Of a DNA stretch of 64,000 bases, positions 20,029-31,289 are shown piece after piece. The translations under genes and the position numbers were made by a program. The notes under the pieces were generated by a model that worked only from the letters and a program-made list of their open reading frames with translations, was not told where the DNA came from and ran no database searches. How positions within the stretch are numbered: the stretch's first letter is position 1; each line of letters starts with the position of its first letter. Origin of the DNA: Mesostigma viride (Eukaryota > Streptophyta > Mesostigmatophyceae > Mesostigmatales > Mesostigmataceae); contig RPFO01000587.1 in assembly GCA_009746045.1 (NCBI GenBank), positions 126,001 to 190,000 of the forward strand, written 5' to 3'.

Positions 20029-22190
20029 GGCGACTGCGTTCAGGCGAAACTACCACACTAGGGCAGGCGAAATGCAAAAATTTTACTCGAATCTAAAAGG
20101 AGATGAGTTTATGATGTTAGTTTGTGGCGGAAATCAGCTGGTTTACAATATCGCTGTTGTCTTTTTATGCCATCGGCATGGGGGGTAATCTGAATTTTTT
20201 GGTCGCGCGGAATGAAATAGAATTCATGATAGCGGCTGTAAAATAGCGGTTTTGGGGGCTGTTCTGACCTTGAAGCAGGCATTAATATCGGTTGCATCGA
20301 ATTCTAAACCGAGCTGGTGCTTTTTGCCAGATTTTCGGCCATTATCGGTAAGTAATTGTTCAGACCTGCGCAGTGCGTGTCTGACCTGTCCATGGAATAA
20401 CGGCTGTTGTTGCGCGCCTGGGCGAGGGATTTACGAGGGCAAGGTACAGATTTGTCGCGAACGTTATCTGCTATCGGTGCTTTCTTCTATGAGCTCATCG
20501 TTCGAGGTTTTTTGCGTTCTTTTTGGGCAGTTTCCGCCAGCTAGCTCGCCGTCGCTTGCCGTTGTGTTGTCGAATACCTGGCAGCTTTAGATTGTTTTCG
20601 TTGATGTCGTGATCAGGGCCGCTTCAGTCGCAGCCTATAGCTCTTCGGGAAGGTATAAGGCATTTCATAAAACGTGTTCTGGCAAGGATGTTGTGCGTAT
20701 GGACGCTTCTTGTTGTTTGAGAGTGACGCACCCTCTCCTCACAGGCCGCAGCGGCATCACAGCGCTCATGCGCTGAAGGGCCGCCAATGGTTTCTTTGCA
20801 TTTTATCGTGCAGGGATGGAAGTGTTATAGTGATGATGATGTTGGAGATATTGCATTTGTGTGACTGCATGTAGATAGCTGGCACCAATGGTTGTTTGAG
20901 CTTTCCTTTGTTATGATGATGTGACAAGACTACAATGTGCTGAGCCAACCATGGTTGACATGCATGACTGCATGCAAGCTATATATACCATGTTCCTACT
21001 TGGTTCCTTGCCCTCCATAGTCCCAGTTTGTCATTCATGCCGGGGAGGACAGTTTAGGAGGTGTTGTTGAGCTGATTAGCTTGGTTGGCATCAACCTTAC
21101 TCTCTAACCTGGGAGAAACATATGAAATGCTGCTTAGGCATGTTAGGGCTACCATTGTCAAGGCTATGAACATATTTACAAGGCTGGCCATGCTGGAGGG
21201 ATGATGAAGACATATGAGGTGCGTGGCCACCCCTTTGTACATTGTAAACATACTCAGCATGGTTTTGGTGCATGTTGGATGGCATATGAAGTGGCACAGT
21301 GGGGTTACTAACTTACTGAGTGGTCCTTAGCGCCTTGTCAGGTGGTCATATAGGAAACCCATCAACTTGAGTAGTTCTTGTCACAATGACCCCCCACGTT
21401 GAGCATGCGTTGCCGTCAGCGTGCAAGAGTCAATTATGTGTGCTTTGGTCAGTTTGCAGATGTCTTTGATAAAGAAGGAGGTGCCAGTGTGGCTGAATGG
21501 TTACTATAGTTTCCTTGTAGTGTCTACATGGGTGGCCGTCTTAGAATGGTTGTAACTTGGGCAGTTCTTGTCAGAACGTCGTCAAACCTTGAACATAGGA
21601 GGTACCATATGTGCAGAGGATGGTAGTATGTGGTTTGGCCAGTTTTCACGTGGCTTAGATGTATAAAGGGGTGTTAGTGTGGTTAAATACTAGCTAAAAC
21701 CTCCGTCAGCGTCATCACAGGTGGCAATCTAGGAATATCCATCAAATAGGGCTGCGCTTGTCAGAATGACCTGAAAATTTGGGGCTGCGTGTCCCCCAAC
21801 CTCTAGTATTTGGGAATATATGATTTGGCACTATTCCATGTGTTTATGATTTGATTTATTTTTTTTTAATTAAAAAAGTACCCTTTTTGCGGGAAAATCC
21901 ATCAATGTGTCTAAACATCATTATTTTGTGCTCAAAATTAGGCAGGCTTTCTCAAAAGTCAGGGAACTATGCGGGAATATATGATTTGGTCCCAATATGT
22001 TTGCCCATTGTCCTAGGAAAAATGTGACTAAAATAGCGTCTTTTTCTATTTTTAGCGCGTAACCGGTGTATGGTGGGGGCTAGTACCACCCCCAAGTGGC
22101 TGGAATTTTTTTTTTTAATCATATTTATGGTCCCCAATCATCTTTGGATTTTTAGCACATGCATAGGTATGGTTTCCAGAAAAGTGCCCT
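20029..22190. other. No recognisable gene
   Basis: Over 2 kb without a supported coding region. The interval 21330-22000 contains loosely repeated blocks (GGTGGT..., GTTTGGCCAGTTTTC-like) but no clear unit. Its origin is unknown. Confidence 0.45.
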
Positions 22191-22400
22191 TTAGGGGTAT
22201 CCCCTCCCCTTAAGGAGTGAGCGGATGGAGGACTCGGTCAAGGTGGTGGTGAGGGGCTGGGGAGGCCAGAGCTCCTTGATGGCGCGTCCAAGGAGGGAGA
22301 AGAGGGCGTATTGGTGGAGGTGGGGGCGGCGGAGTTTGAGGATGGAGCCGAAATTGTAGGTGCGCCTCTGGTATAAGCATCGAAGAGGTAGTAAGCATCG
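22191..22400 (-). pseudogene. Fragment of a half-LINE ORF1 N-terminal region
   Basis: Minus-strand translation contains LRRPHLHQYALFSLLGRAI followed by KELWPPQPLTTTLTESSIRS. This matches in pattern the ORF1 of family-C copy 1 (LHYHRPDLQHLILCSLLTKS then EIWAPSISASTLRSIL). It is a relic with no start, stop or 3' end of its own. Confidence 0.5.
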
Positions 22401-22419
22401 AATTACTAAGGTTACCAAA

Positions 22420-22935
22420 TTGGGTCACACGCGGAGCCCCCACCGACTTGGGGCAGTGGGAAGTATTCTTCATGACTGCCACCTATCATTATTAATTAAA
22501 ATTAGTCAATTAATAAAACTCGTGCTCCCGTTGAGGAGTCACGGAGCACCGAAGTTTGCAGTGTGCACAACAGGAAGAAAGGGCAGAGACCCCCTTTCTC
22601 CTTCATGCCACAAAGGCATGCCACAGCTCCTATCATTATAAGTCATCTGCCTCATCACAGACAAACCAGGAGGCTGTCCGGGTGTGAGCCCGTCCCTCTT
22701 TAGGGTAACAATTAATTAACAAATGACATCCATTCCCAGCCTATGGCGGAGAGTCCTTGTGGCGATCTTGCCGCGCGCAGCCAGCTAGGGGCTTGCGGAC
22801 GAATTAAGCGGCTCGAGGACGAAGCGCGCCCTGGTTGTGTGGGCTTGGTGCTGACTAGTCTAATATCTGACGTGGCGACCTGATCTGTGTGGGCCAGGTG
22901 CCCGGCTAGGCGCCTGTGCCTAAACATGTGGGAAA
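22420..22935 (-). mobile_element. LINE-B, degenerate truncated copy
   Basis: Matches the ORF2 C-terminus and 3' UTR of LINE-B (HRRLAGHLAHTDQVATSD; minus strand). It is interrupted by the family-D insertion at 22493-22628. Frames are broken and the 3' tail is lost. Confidence 0.7.
22493..22628 (-). mobile_element. Family-D half-LINE, 3' end only
   Basis: 136 bp carrying the family-D terminal hairpin (core 22525-22538) and an A/T-rich TTAA-type tail. An 11-bp TSD CCTATCATTAT lies at 22482-22492 and 22629-22639. It is inserted in the LINE-B copy around it. Confidence 0.82.
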
Positions 22936-23822
22936 ATTGACGCACAGTGCAGCTTCGCGGCCGTCCGCTTCCCTACAAACCCCAGACGTGCTGCTACCTA
23001 GTGAGAATACGAAAGCATGTCCCATCCGTCACATGCGACGATACGCTGCACAAATCTTCGGCGCACGCAAGACTAGTAAACTCCTACACGGGGAAGCTAT
23101 GGGGAGTCGCTTTGCATGCACGAGATATGCCCCACGGATATGGGCTTTACGTCGCCGAAAAGGGTAATTAATTAAGGTTGCGCAACATGCTTGGATGGAC
23201 ATCTGCGAAGGGAATTCAGCGGCCACGTCGGCGCTCGATCGCGGCAGGCACTGAATATTGATGCGTGACAGGCTTGACAATGACAGGCTTGACAAATGAC
23301 AGTGCCAGGCTTGACAATGACAGGCTTGACAATTACTCGATATCGAGCTTCAGCGGAAGACTTGCTTTGTATAATAAGCCTGGGCCCACGGATCTGAAAA
23401 TCCCCGTCAGACGTCAGTCCATCCGCTGTAACTAACACAGTTGTCGATCAGCGTTGCTGAATCTTGGACTACAACCCTGTTACAACTTGTATTTCTTGAA
23501 AAGCTCGCCAAGTGACGCCAACTCAGTCGTCAGGCGTCTGATGACGTATATATGTTGAGAACTGAACAGCTGAAAACAGTCAATGGACGGCCAAAGCACG
23601 GGTACGCAGACCAATTTCACTATTTCAGCAACGGGCGTGTGAGAGTTGCCAGAAGAGTCCGCAAGCGGGAGCGCGGTGTGTTTTTTTATGGATGGGGGAG
23701 CGAAAGTTGGAACTTGAAAGTACCAAACTGCCAAACTTCGCGTGAAATATTTAAACTGCAAACGTTTGCGTCAATCACGGAAAACATTTTCCTGTCCAGG
23801 GGTCGAACACTGCAAACAAAGC
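22936..23822. other. No gene; short tandem repeat inside
   Basis: Four imperfect copies of GACAGGCTTGACAAT lie at about 23267-23335. The remainder shows no supported coding region. Confidence 0.5.
23267..23335. repeat. Short tandem repeat
   Basis: Repeated units of the type GACAGGCTTGACAAT. Confidence 0.75.
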
Positions 23823-23830
23823 GGTGCACT
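23823..23830. repeat. 8-bp TSD, left
   Basis: GGTGCACT, repeated at 25186-25193; the 8-bp length is typical of hAT elements. Confidence 0.8.
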
Positions 23831-25185
23831 CAGTGACTGGCCATACGCGATACGCGTCGTACGCGGCCCCAGGTGTATAATGTATAATACGCGGTGTATA
23901 ATGTATTATACGCTGATCGTACGCTAACCGTTGAAAACCCCTTTTTTGGCATGATTTTGAGGGGTTTTCAACATTCTGAGCAACCAAGCATAGTCTGCTG
24001 GTGTTTTTCCATACCTTTTGCCTATACATGACATATATAGCATGACCTTGGCATTGCCATCACTACCTAAATACAAGCATAGTTTCTAACTGTCTAACTT
24101 GATAGTTTCTCTTCAAAATCGAGACAACATGCAACTAAGTATCAATACCAGTATCAATGCACAACTCACTGGAAAGGATAATAAATTTGTAGAACTCAAG
24201 ATATGCACGCACCATACATTGCCCCAAGGTGTCGATGACATTAAAGGGCGTTGATGGCATTGAAAGGCGCAAATGAATGCCTCGCACAGCTCCTCGTCCA
24301 GCTGCTCTTTGCTGAGCCCATATGTAAGGTGCGGGCAAATTACCGTCGGTGGATTGGCCCTTTGATGATCCGCTTGGCCCAGCCGCCCCAGCAGCGCGCC
24401 GGCCCGAGGTGTTGCTGGCATGAGCGGACACCCAGTTAAAGGCGTCGGTTTCTACAACGTCTGCAAGCCTGTCTTTAAGTGCCGCCCGCACATCAGCCTG
24501 CTTCTTGGCGTCACTAGTCGCCTTCCTCTTCCTGGTATTGCTTTCCTTCTCCGCCTACTCGACCAGCAGCCTGTAACGGAGTACTCCATCATCCATGTAG
24601 TAGTTATTTGTCTGCTGCCCATTCTTGAGGATGCGCTCTTTGCTAATGTATGTCCAGACAGTTTCGGATGTGGCCTCTTCTTCATCGGGCCGCACATCAT
24701 CATCGTGTTCCATTGACTCATTCGTGTCAGCCATGCCTGGATGTCGATATGCTACGATATAGGTGCCAGACGACCACGACGTTGCTGGCACACCTTATCA
24801 CCTTCTTGATCCAGATAAAAAGGTGTACGTTTATTCCAAATATACTGTCGCTTATCACCTTCTTGATGATGAATCTTCAGCCTTCCCGCCTTCACCTTCC
24901 CGCCTTCACAAGTCACAATGAACGCGCTTTTAGCTTTAGTGCACTATACACTAGCTAGCTCATCACGCAATTATTTGTTCCTACTACAGGTCGGCGCGCC
25001 GCAGTCTAGGCAAGCAAATGCACCCACCTCGTAAGCCAAAAATATGCCAAAAATACGCGAAAATACGCAAAAATGCGCAAAAATACGCGTTGCGTATGAA
25101 AGTACCCCATTTTCGTACGCGCCGCTTGCGTATCGCGCATAATACGCTAAATACGGCGTATAATACGGCGTATGGCCAGTCACTG
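23831..25185. mobile_element. Non-autonomous hAT-like DNA transposon (1355 bp)
   Basis: Begins CAGTGACTGGCCATACGC and ends with its reverse complement; an 8-bp TSD flanks it. Subterminal regions are rich in GTATAATACGC-like repeats on both sides. The interior carries a broken gene on the minus strand but no recognisable transposase catalytic core, so it would need a transposase in trans. Confidence 0.82.
24135..24734 (-). pseudogene. Broken gene inside the non-autonomous hAT
   Basis: Starts with an ATG at 24734 (MADTNESMEHDDDV), then an acidic N-terminus, then SETVWTYISKERILKNGQQ. An in-frame TAG follows LLVE, and the same frame continues AEKESNTRKRKATSDAKKQA. A frameshift near KGQSTDGNLPAP precedes LSKEQLDEELCEAFICAF in another frame. 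It could be the remnant of an N-terminal transposase or accessory-protein segment after internal deletion; I do not recognise a specific family. Confidence 0.45.
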
Positions 25186-25203
25186 GGTGCACTGAGGCAG
25201 GTC

Positions 25204-25215
25204 AATGGACTTGGA
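25204..25215. repeat. TSD of family-C copy 1, 5' side
   Basis: AATGGACTTGGA, repeated at 27101-27112. Confidence 0.75.
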
Positions 25216-27100
25216 CGCATACGCTGATATATTTTCCCGACGCCATTACGCACTAATAGTGGCCAGCAAACGCAACAGTCGACGAATCGCAGTTTGGAGG
25301 CTGCAATGAGCCACGCAAATACGCCTGCAGCCCCAGCTGCAGTTCCGCCTCCCGGCCTCCCAGGCAGCATTGACCCTAGCCAAGCGTTAGTGGTTCACTC
25401 GGCTGCTCACGCGGCCTCGCCATCGGCATCGCCCGAAACCAAAAGCAGTCGCCCATCCGCGGTCCGCGAACCGCGTTTCAAGCCCAAAACCTTCAATGTC
25501 GACGATTACGACTGGTACAACATTGCCCCGTGCACTGCTCTGGAGTGCATTTTCTACGGGGATTACTCCTCGCTCCTTGAGCTGTGCCTCCACCTTCACA
25601 GCATCAACTGTCTTCTCGAGCCAGATGGCCGCAGGCTTCAAAAACGAGATCTGCTGCTGACAAGCCTCCACTACCACCGGCCCGACCTTCAGCACCTGAT
25701 TCTCTGCTCCCTCCTTACGAAGTCTTCCGGCGAGATCTGGGCTCCATCCATCTCCGCATCTACACTCCGCTCCATCCTTACGGAGGCCATCCAGCAGCAC
25801 GTGACCCCCCTTGCCGCAGATGTGGCCGCAATGGGAGGCACGTTGGCTGCTGAGCTCCCTCACATTTCCACCACCGTCACCTCCACCTCCACCCTCCTCG
25901 CCTCCACCTCCACTGCCGCCTCCACCTCCACTGCCGACATCAAAACCCAGCTCCACAACATCGACCAGCGCCTCCACGACCACGCCATCGCCATCGAATG
26001 CTTGCAATTAAAACACCGCAGGCATCACCGCCCAGGCGGTGAAGGACATCGCTGCCCAGCCAGCATCTGCTGGCCCGGCCAGCGATGCTCCTCCCACCCA
26101 GACCTGGGCGGACCTGCTCAAGCACCACTCCACCACCACCACCTCCACCATCGCGGCACAGCTCAAGCAACAAGGCTGCCCTCGACCTCCGCGAGGAGGC
26201 CGACCGCACCCAGCGTAGCCACAATGTCGATCATCGTCAAGCACTTCGACCAGCCGGCAGATGAGACCTCGACGAGTCTTCTCACGGCATTTAAGCGCGA
26301 CATTCTTGCCCCCATGCACATCACTGGTGAGCTGCGGATGTCGGCTGCATGCCCGCCTTCCCCGCGCGCGGGGTAAGGCCGGCCCGGCCCCCCTGCTCCT
26401 CACCTTTAAGTACATGGCGGACAAGCTGTTGTTTCTTAAGAACCGCAAGAAGCTCTCGAGGACTCACTTCACGCTGGACGACGACCTGACCCTGGCCCAG
26501 CAACAACGGCGACGCGAGCTATGGCCGACCTACCTCTGCAGCTCCGGCAAAGCGCATGGGGGAAGCCGGTATACTGGAGGGGGGCCGGGCGGTCATCCAC
26601 GTTGACCACAAGCCCTGGCAGGCACCCCCTGCCACCCCAGTCTAGGGAATATAGCAGTAGTGTAGATTAGTAAGGCTTAGCCTACCATGCGGCCCCAGCG
26701 CATGTGCGCCCATAATGGCCATGGATGATGCGTTTCAGAATTTAGCAACGCCCTGCCTATAATGGGACCCCCATGGATGCATGATGCATTAAGAATTAGC
26801 TCAGCCCTGCCTACTATACAGAGAGTCACTCTCTGATGAGAAGCCATGCCCTAGCTCTTGTATAGCCATGATCGATGATCTTCCCCCCCCATGACAGGCT
26901 CCCGTTAGTTGGGTTGAGCTTGAGACTCTGGGGCCGGGGTGCAGGTGCCCTTGGTGCACCTAGAGCAAGTGTCGTTTACATTCCCACCCTTGCAAGAAGT
27001 AGCTTAGAATGTATGAAAAGCCATATGCCCCTTCTCTGGGATATGTGCTACATATACTCCCAACGGAGTTATGTTCCTAATTAATTAATTCATTGATTAT
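25216..27100 (+). mobile_element. Family-C half-LINE copy 1 (ORF1-only retroelement, 1885 bp)
   Basis: A discrete element with a 12-bp TSD, a ~90-bp 5' UTR, one ORF1-type gene, a ~450-bp 3' UTR, the CTCC-CAAC-GGAG hairpin (27050-27074) and a TTAA tail. No reverse transcriptase or endonuclease is present. The ORF1-to-3' UTR junction is the same as in copy 2 and as the start of the copy at 17003, so the lack of ORF2 is a property of the family rather than a chance deletion. It resembles mammalian HAL1 in layout. Confidence 0.75.
25306..26605 (+). pseudogene. Family-C ORF1 protein (copy 1, frameshifted)
   Basis: ORF1-type RNA-binding protein of the half-LINE. The ATG at 25306 opens an alanine/proline-rich start, then FNVDDYDWYNIAPCTALE, a helical block LHYHRPDLQHLILCSLL, IQQHVTPLAADVAAMGG, and a helix IDQRLHDHAIAI. 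A 4-bp TTAA insertion at 26008-26011 shifts the frame compared with copy 2. The old frame (TAQAVKDIAAQPASAGPA) continues in another register. The RRM part (SIIVKHFDQPADETS) is open again near 26220, and a second shift near 26365 precedes LLLTFKYMADKLLFLKNRKK and the C-terminal LDDDLTLAQQQRRRELWPTY. The three parts are readable but no single frame spans them. Confidence 0.68.
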
Positions 27101-27112
27101 AATGGACTTGGA
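27101..27112. repeat. TSD of family-C copy 1, 3' side
   Basis: AATGGACTTGGA, the match to 25204-25215, just after the TTAA tail. Confidence 0.75.
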
Positions 27113-29573
27113 TATTAGATAGAGCCACTAGCCACTATGTATTGTTGTTCATACGTCTGTATATCGGTGTGTGTGTTTTTTCCTTTATGATTATCGCCAT
27201 GCATTTTCTTGCTAAGTATCCTATGTTCAGTTGGTTCTGCATTGTAGGTGAAGCCGAGGGTTCAGTGATGGTATACCAACTATCTGACATTGCAGACGAC
27301 CATGGCCGACTCATCTTTTGAGGAAGAAGTCTCCCTGTTAATGAGCTAGGCCCATGCTGGCGTGCTATCTGCTGCTCGCCGCATGGCGGCCGCGCACGAC
27401 CGCACTTTGAGGCACCAATACAATACAAGAGGGCAAATAAGTGGAGGAATAAAAAGGATTGGGGGCCGGGAGGGCGCCCATGAAAGCAGCAGCCGTCACA
27501 AATGATTTGATCCACAGGAGCGCCCACGGTATTGGATTCGATGTCAGCGGCTGAGTTTCGCGAATGGCGACTATGCGGACACCCCGGCGCATTGACGTAC
27601 GGTGAGTTCATCTTTCAGAAGGCGCATCGGACATCGGCGACAAGGGCCGCACTCGATCATGCAATACGTCACGTGAGCGACGAGCATCTGGAGCGCGAAA
27701 GCTGGCTCTCCCGGCTTCTTATCTTCATCCTGCACACCGTCCTCCATTGTCTGCGCATCTTACTTCGCGTGGGATGTTCTTGTCCTCACCCGCAAGCCTC
27801 CCACGCGGACTACCAACGTGGTGCCGTGTCGTTTAGAATTTCTTTCCGGTGTCAGGCCTTCTCGCCCTTCAGGACATTACCGGGTGGGCGTCATGTGAGA
27901 ATGGCCTTCCTACTTTCAGCTAGGATAATTGGCCCCCCATCATTGCACCACTTGTCCAGGTCGCTGCTGAACTCTTCGGAGCGGGCGCGGGAGGTGGGGC
28001 AGGGCATGCCCTTGTGTGCGCCAGCAAGAAAGTGAATGGGGACCCTGTCACACATAACGTCAGTGACGTAGCATGTTCAGTTTGCTCGAACTTGTAGGGG
28101 ATGAGAGCGCTAAGGATGGCATTGAGTTTTTCCAGGGTGTGGTGGCGTAATGAAGCAACAAGCATCGTGCACTCAATAGGTCCGCACCTTTTGTTACTTT
28201 CCATTCCTTTTTTGGTCTGAAATTGTTTCCCTTGCGATTGTGGGGTGCGCTTTCATACATATCACCTCGCATATCATGTTGGCCATGCCATTCGTGTGCA
28301 AGGTCAGCTGTGTACATAGCAACTGGCATTCGTTGTTGCAAGAGTCCGCCAACTGCGCTTAGTAGGGCTTTTACCTATGTTATGCACCAAGGTACCCAAA
28401 GTATACATGCATTCATTTCATTGGTGGTTGTCTTGCTTACACGAGTACTTTCAAGGACAGATCTATGGAGTGGGTGTTACGGCGCATAACAAACTGTGTA
28501 ATTACGGCCATAAATTGAGGCCTTACTTTATTGGTGGCCTCAGCTATTCCGAAATAGTCCGTGGTTACGACTGTTGTCTTTCCTACGTTTACGTGTGGTT
28601 AGGACCCTTTTTGACCGGTTGTTAGTTGGTCCAGTGACGTGTCAATTGTTCAGTACTGTGGGCCGGTGCAGTCGCGCCGCGCTGCGTACTTTACGGCCTG
28701 GACCGTTGGCGCTCTCTGTGTTCTGGACCAGCGCCACCCTACGTGGCAATAGAATGTAATTGTTGTCCTGCGTAGATCAAACCTGTCTGTGATCGTACGG
28801 GCGAGGGCCATGTTTGGCCCGGCCGAGCACGCACGAGGCTCAGGTCGGCCAATTTAGGTGTTGCAATTTCCTTGTGTTGACAGTTCGACCTTCAATGATA
28901 TGGCTTCTTATGTACAGCTAGTCGAACCATGGATGTACGCTATTGCCTGTCGATGTCTAAGTAAACGTGTTAATGGCTCAGTATGGAAACAATTATCGGA
29001 AAGCATTAGAGTCGGGAGTTCAACGATCTTTCAGAAAGCAAAACAGGGGTTCTTCTTCTACCGGGTTAGTTAGTTTAGGACAGGTCAGGTCCTGGGGTCG
29101 AGGTGGAGGAGGAGAACCAGGTCGTAACAATGGTATCGGAGGAGTTAGTTTAGGGAACCCCGATCAAGCTCTCCATAACAATCTATACACGGCGTTGGCA
29201 CCCCGCGACCTAGACGGCGCTGCCTGCAATGATGACGACAATTTAACAGGTAATGGTCGAGTCGCCTGTTAGACGCGCCAAGATACCGTGCTGCCTGCAT
29301 TCCAGGACACCTTCTAGGCGAAGTTAGACTTGATCGCCGCGGGCTGTGTGCATAGATAGATAGGTTACCTACCCTGTCCTTAGAACCTACGCATTTTGCA
29401 TAGTTAGAGTTGCTGTTTCAGTTCCGGCACCAGCGAGGGTTGCTGGTCCAGTGTTGGCCTACCTATTATACCATTCGGTTTGCTGGTTGCTGTCTTGGCA
29501 TACGTAGTGGGACGGTTAGCGTCCTTGTTTCTACACCTTTTGTACCTCGCTGCTGCTTTCTAGACTGTCACCT
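27113..29573. other. No supported gene
   Basis: Frames up to about 167 codons occur on both strands but overlap and carry no family motif. A minus-strand stretch at about 28090-28170 (LVASLRHHTLEKLNAILSAL) faintly recalls the ORF1 N-terminal block of families C and D and may be another relic. Confidence 0.4.
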
Positions 29574-30057
29574 TATTAGGCACAGGCGCCTGGGCCTAGC
29601 CGGGCACCTGGCCCGCACAGATCAGGTAGACACATCAGATAGACTAGCTGGCACCAAGCCCGCCCAGCCTTCAATGGCGATATGTCCTCACCTGGTGTGC
29701 CCCCGGCTGCGCGCGGCAGGGCCGCCACCCGTGGACTTTTCGTGATAGACTCGGCATGGACATGTGCTACACTAGACGTGACGGGCTCACACCCGGGCAG
29801 CCTCCTGGTTTGTCTGTAATATGGAGGCAGATAGTTCGCAAGGATAGATGGCAAGTAGTGATGAAGGAGACCACCCCAAAGTCTATGGGGGCTCCGCGTG
29901 CACATGACCGCATATGGCATTCATAGCGATTCGGGCCGCGGTGCCCACACCCCTGTAACTAGGACCTAGATAGCTTACACCATCTATTCCATCCCATGTT
30001 CCCCGCCCACTGAGGACTTATGCTCATGTGACGCAGTCACGTGTCTATTAATTAAGG
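29574..30057 (+). mobile_element. LINE-B, 5'-truncated copy
   Basis: Starts in the ORF2 C-terminal region (HRRLGLAGHLARTDQVDTSD) and runs to the hairpin (30025-30043, one G-U wobble: CATGTGAC pairs with GTCACGTG) and a TTAA-type tail. It is inserted next to or into an older minus-strand LINE-B copy. A TSD was not found. Confidence 0.8.
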
Positions 30058-30632
30058 TAATTATAATTAAGGTGACGGTCCAGATCAAATCGAAGGCGGT
30101 TCAATGCCGGATTGATCATGCGCATGTTCAGCTTGCCGGAGCGCGGCTCTCTGGACGCACACCCTCTTAGTCGGCAGGGTCGTCCAGAAAACCTTTGTTA
30201 TTGTACAGCAAGACACGAGAGCTGTGTTGCCACTCAGTGATCGTCGGCTTGTCGGCAAGTGGGATGCGATTGCAGTCACGTCCAGCAGGAACAGACCCGT
30301 GTGCACCGCGCGCCAGGGGCAGGGCGGGCCGGTATTATTATCCATGGCCGGGTCCGACAGCGGCGTAGAAGCGGAGTTGTTTAATTGGCAGTGGTGGGCA
30401 GCTCGGCCTTGGTGAACAGGGGTAGCTCGTCAGGGACGTCGGCCAGGGGCTCGGCCTCAGGGGCGGGTGCGTGTAGTCCTCACTCGGCGGTGGGCGTGGG
30501 CGGTACAATAGGTTAACGCCGCCGCAGGCGCCGGGGTGGCTGCCAGTGGGCCTAGCGGCGGGGGCGGGGGGACGCCGATTGAGCAGCCAGTCGGGAGAGT
30601 GAGGAATACCACAAAGTCCAGCCGACTCACCA

Positions 30633-30651
30633 AGCCAATTTTACCCCGACT
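30633..30651. repeat. 19-bp TSD of the 619-bp insertion, left
   Basis: AGCCAATTTTACCCCGACT, repeated exactly at 31271-31289. Confidence 0.8.
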
Positions 30652-31270
30652 AGGTTGTCGCCGGTTCTCAAATGGTCAAATTGTCAAAATTGTCACTTCA
30701 TTTACTCCGGCGGACTACCTACGGACTAGGTACCTGCGGACTGCTTGACGCGTCGCCGGGCTTTAAGTTCTGTAACTTACCAAACTCGCTGCGACACGCC
30801 GCTGCGCTCTTTTCTACTTCTTTTGGTACATGGCTTGCGTTGGGTTTATCGACGAGCATCGATGGTGCAATCCGACGGCAGAGAATAAGTTCGCCACAGC
30901 ACAGCGCGACGCAATGGCCCTTTTCCATGTACAACGTGAGATGCTAAGTCCGCAACGCTGACCGGAAATTCCGTCCAACACCATCGTACAGTACTACCAG
31001 TCAACCTCTTCTCTGCATTTCAGCCGTCAAGTCAGGGTCGAATGCACAATTGATCTTGAAACTTTTCCGTTCGTCTCCGGGACACTTGCGCGACTTATAG
31101 GTACTCAGTTCTGTCATGCACCCTTGACATGTTGTCGTACAATACTACAAATTCACGCCAATAGAAATTCGCGTCCGAACATATATCTCGATAGAGTCAT
31201 GCCTCTTATTTAATTTCAAGGTACCTCTTAATTAATCTCGGCCCCCGCCCTCCGACAATTTGACAAAAAG
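30652..31270. mobile_element. Unclassified 619-bp insertion
   Basis: Bounded by a perfect 19-bp TSD within an old LINE-B copy. The ends are not clear TIRs, although GTCAAATTGTC occurs near both ends in opposite orientation. The right end is CAAAAAG. It contains no long open frame. A long TSD suggests a retroposon (SINE-like or a truncated LINE of another family), but no Pol III promoter boxes were recognised. Confidence 0.6.
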
Positions 31271-31289
31271 AGCCAATTTTACCCCGACT
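31271..31289. repeat. 19-bp TSD of the 619-bp insertion, right
   Basis: Exact match of 30633-30651. Confidence 0.8.

Noticed and set aside
26008-26011. piggyBac-type TTAA target site
   Set aside because: There is no element attached and no TTAA duplication on both sides of an insert; TTAA is also the tail unit of the local retroelements.
27532-28035. 167-codon plus-strand frame as a host gene
   Set aside because: No recognised domain, no splice context and opposing frames of similar quality.
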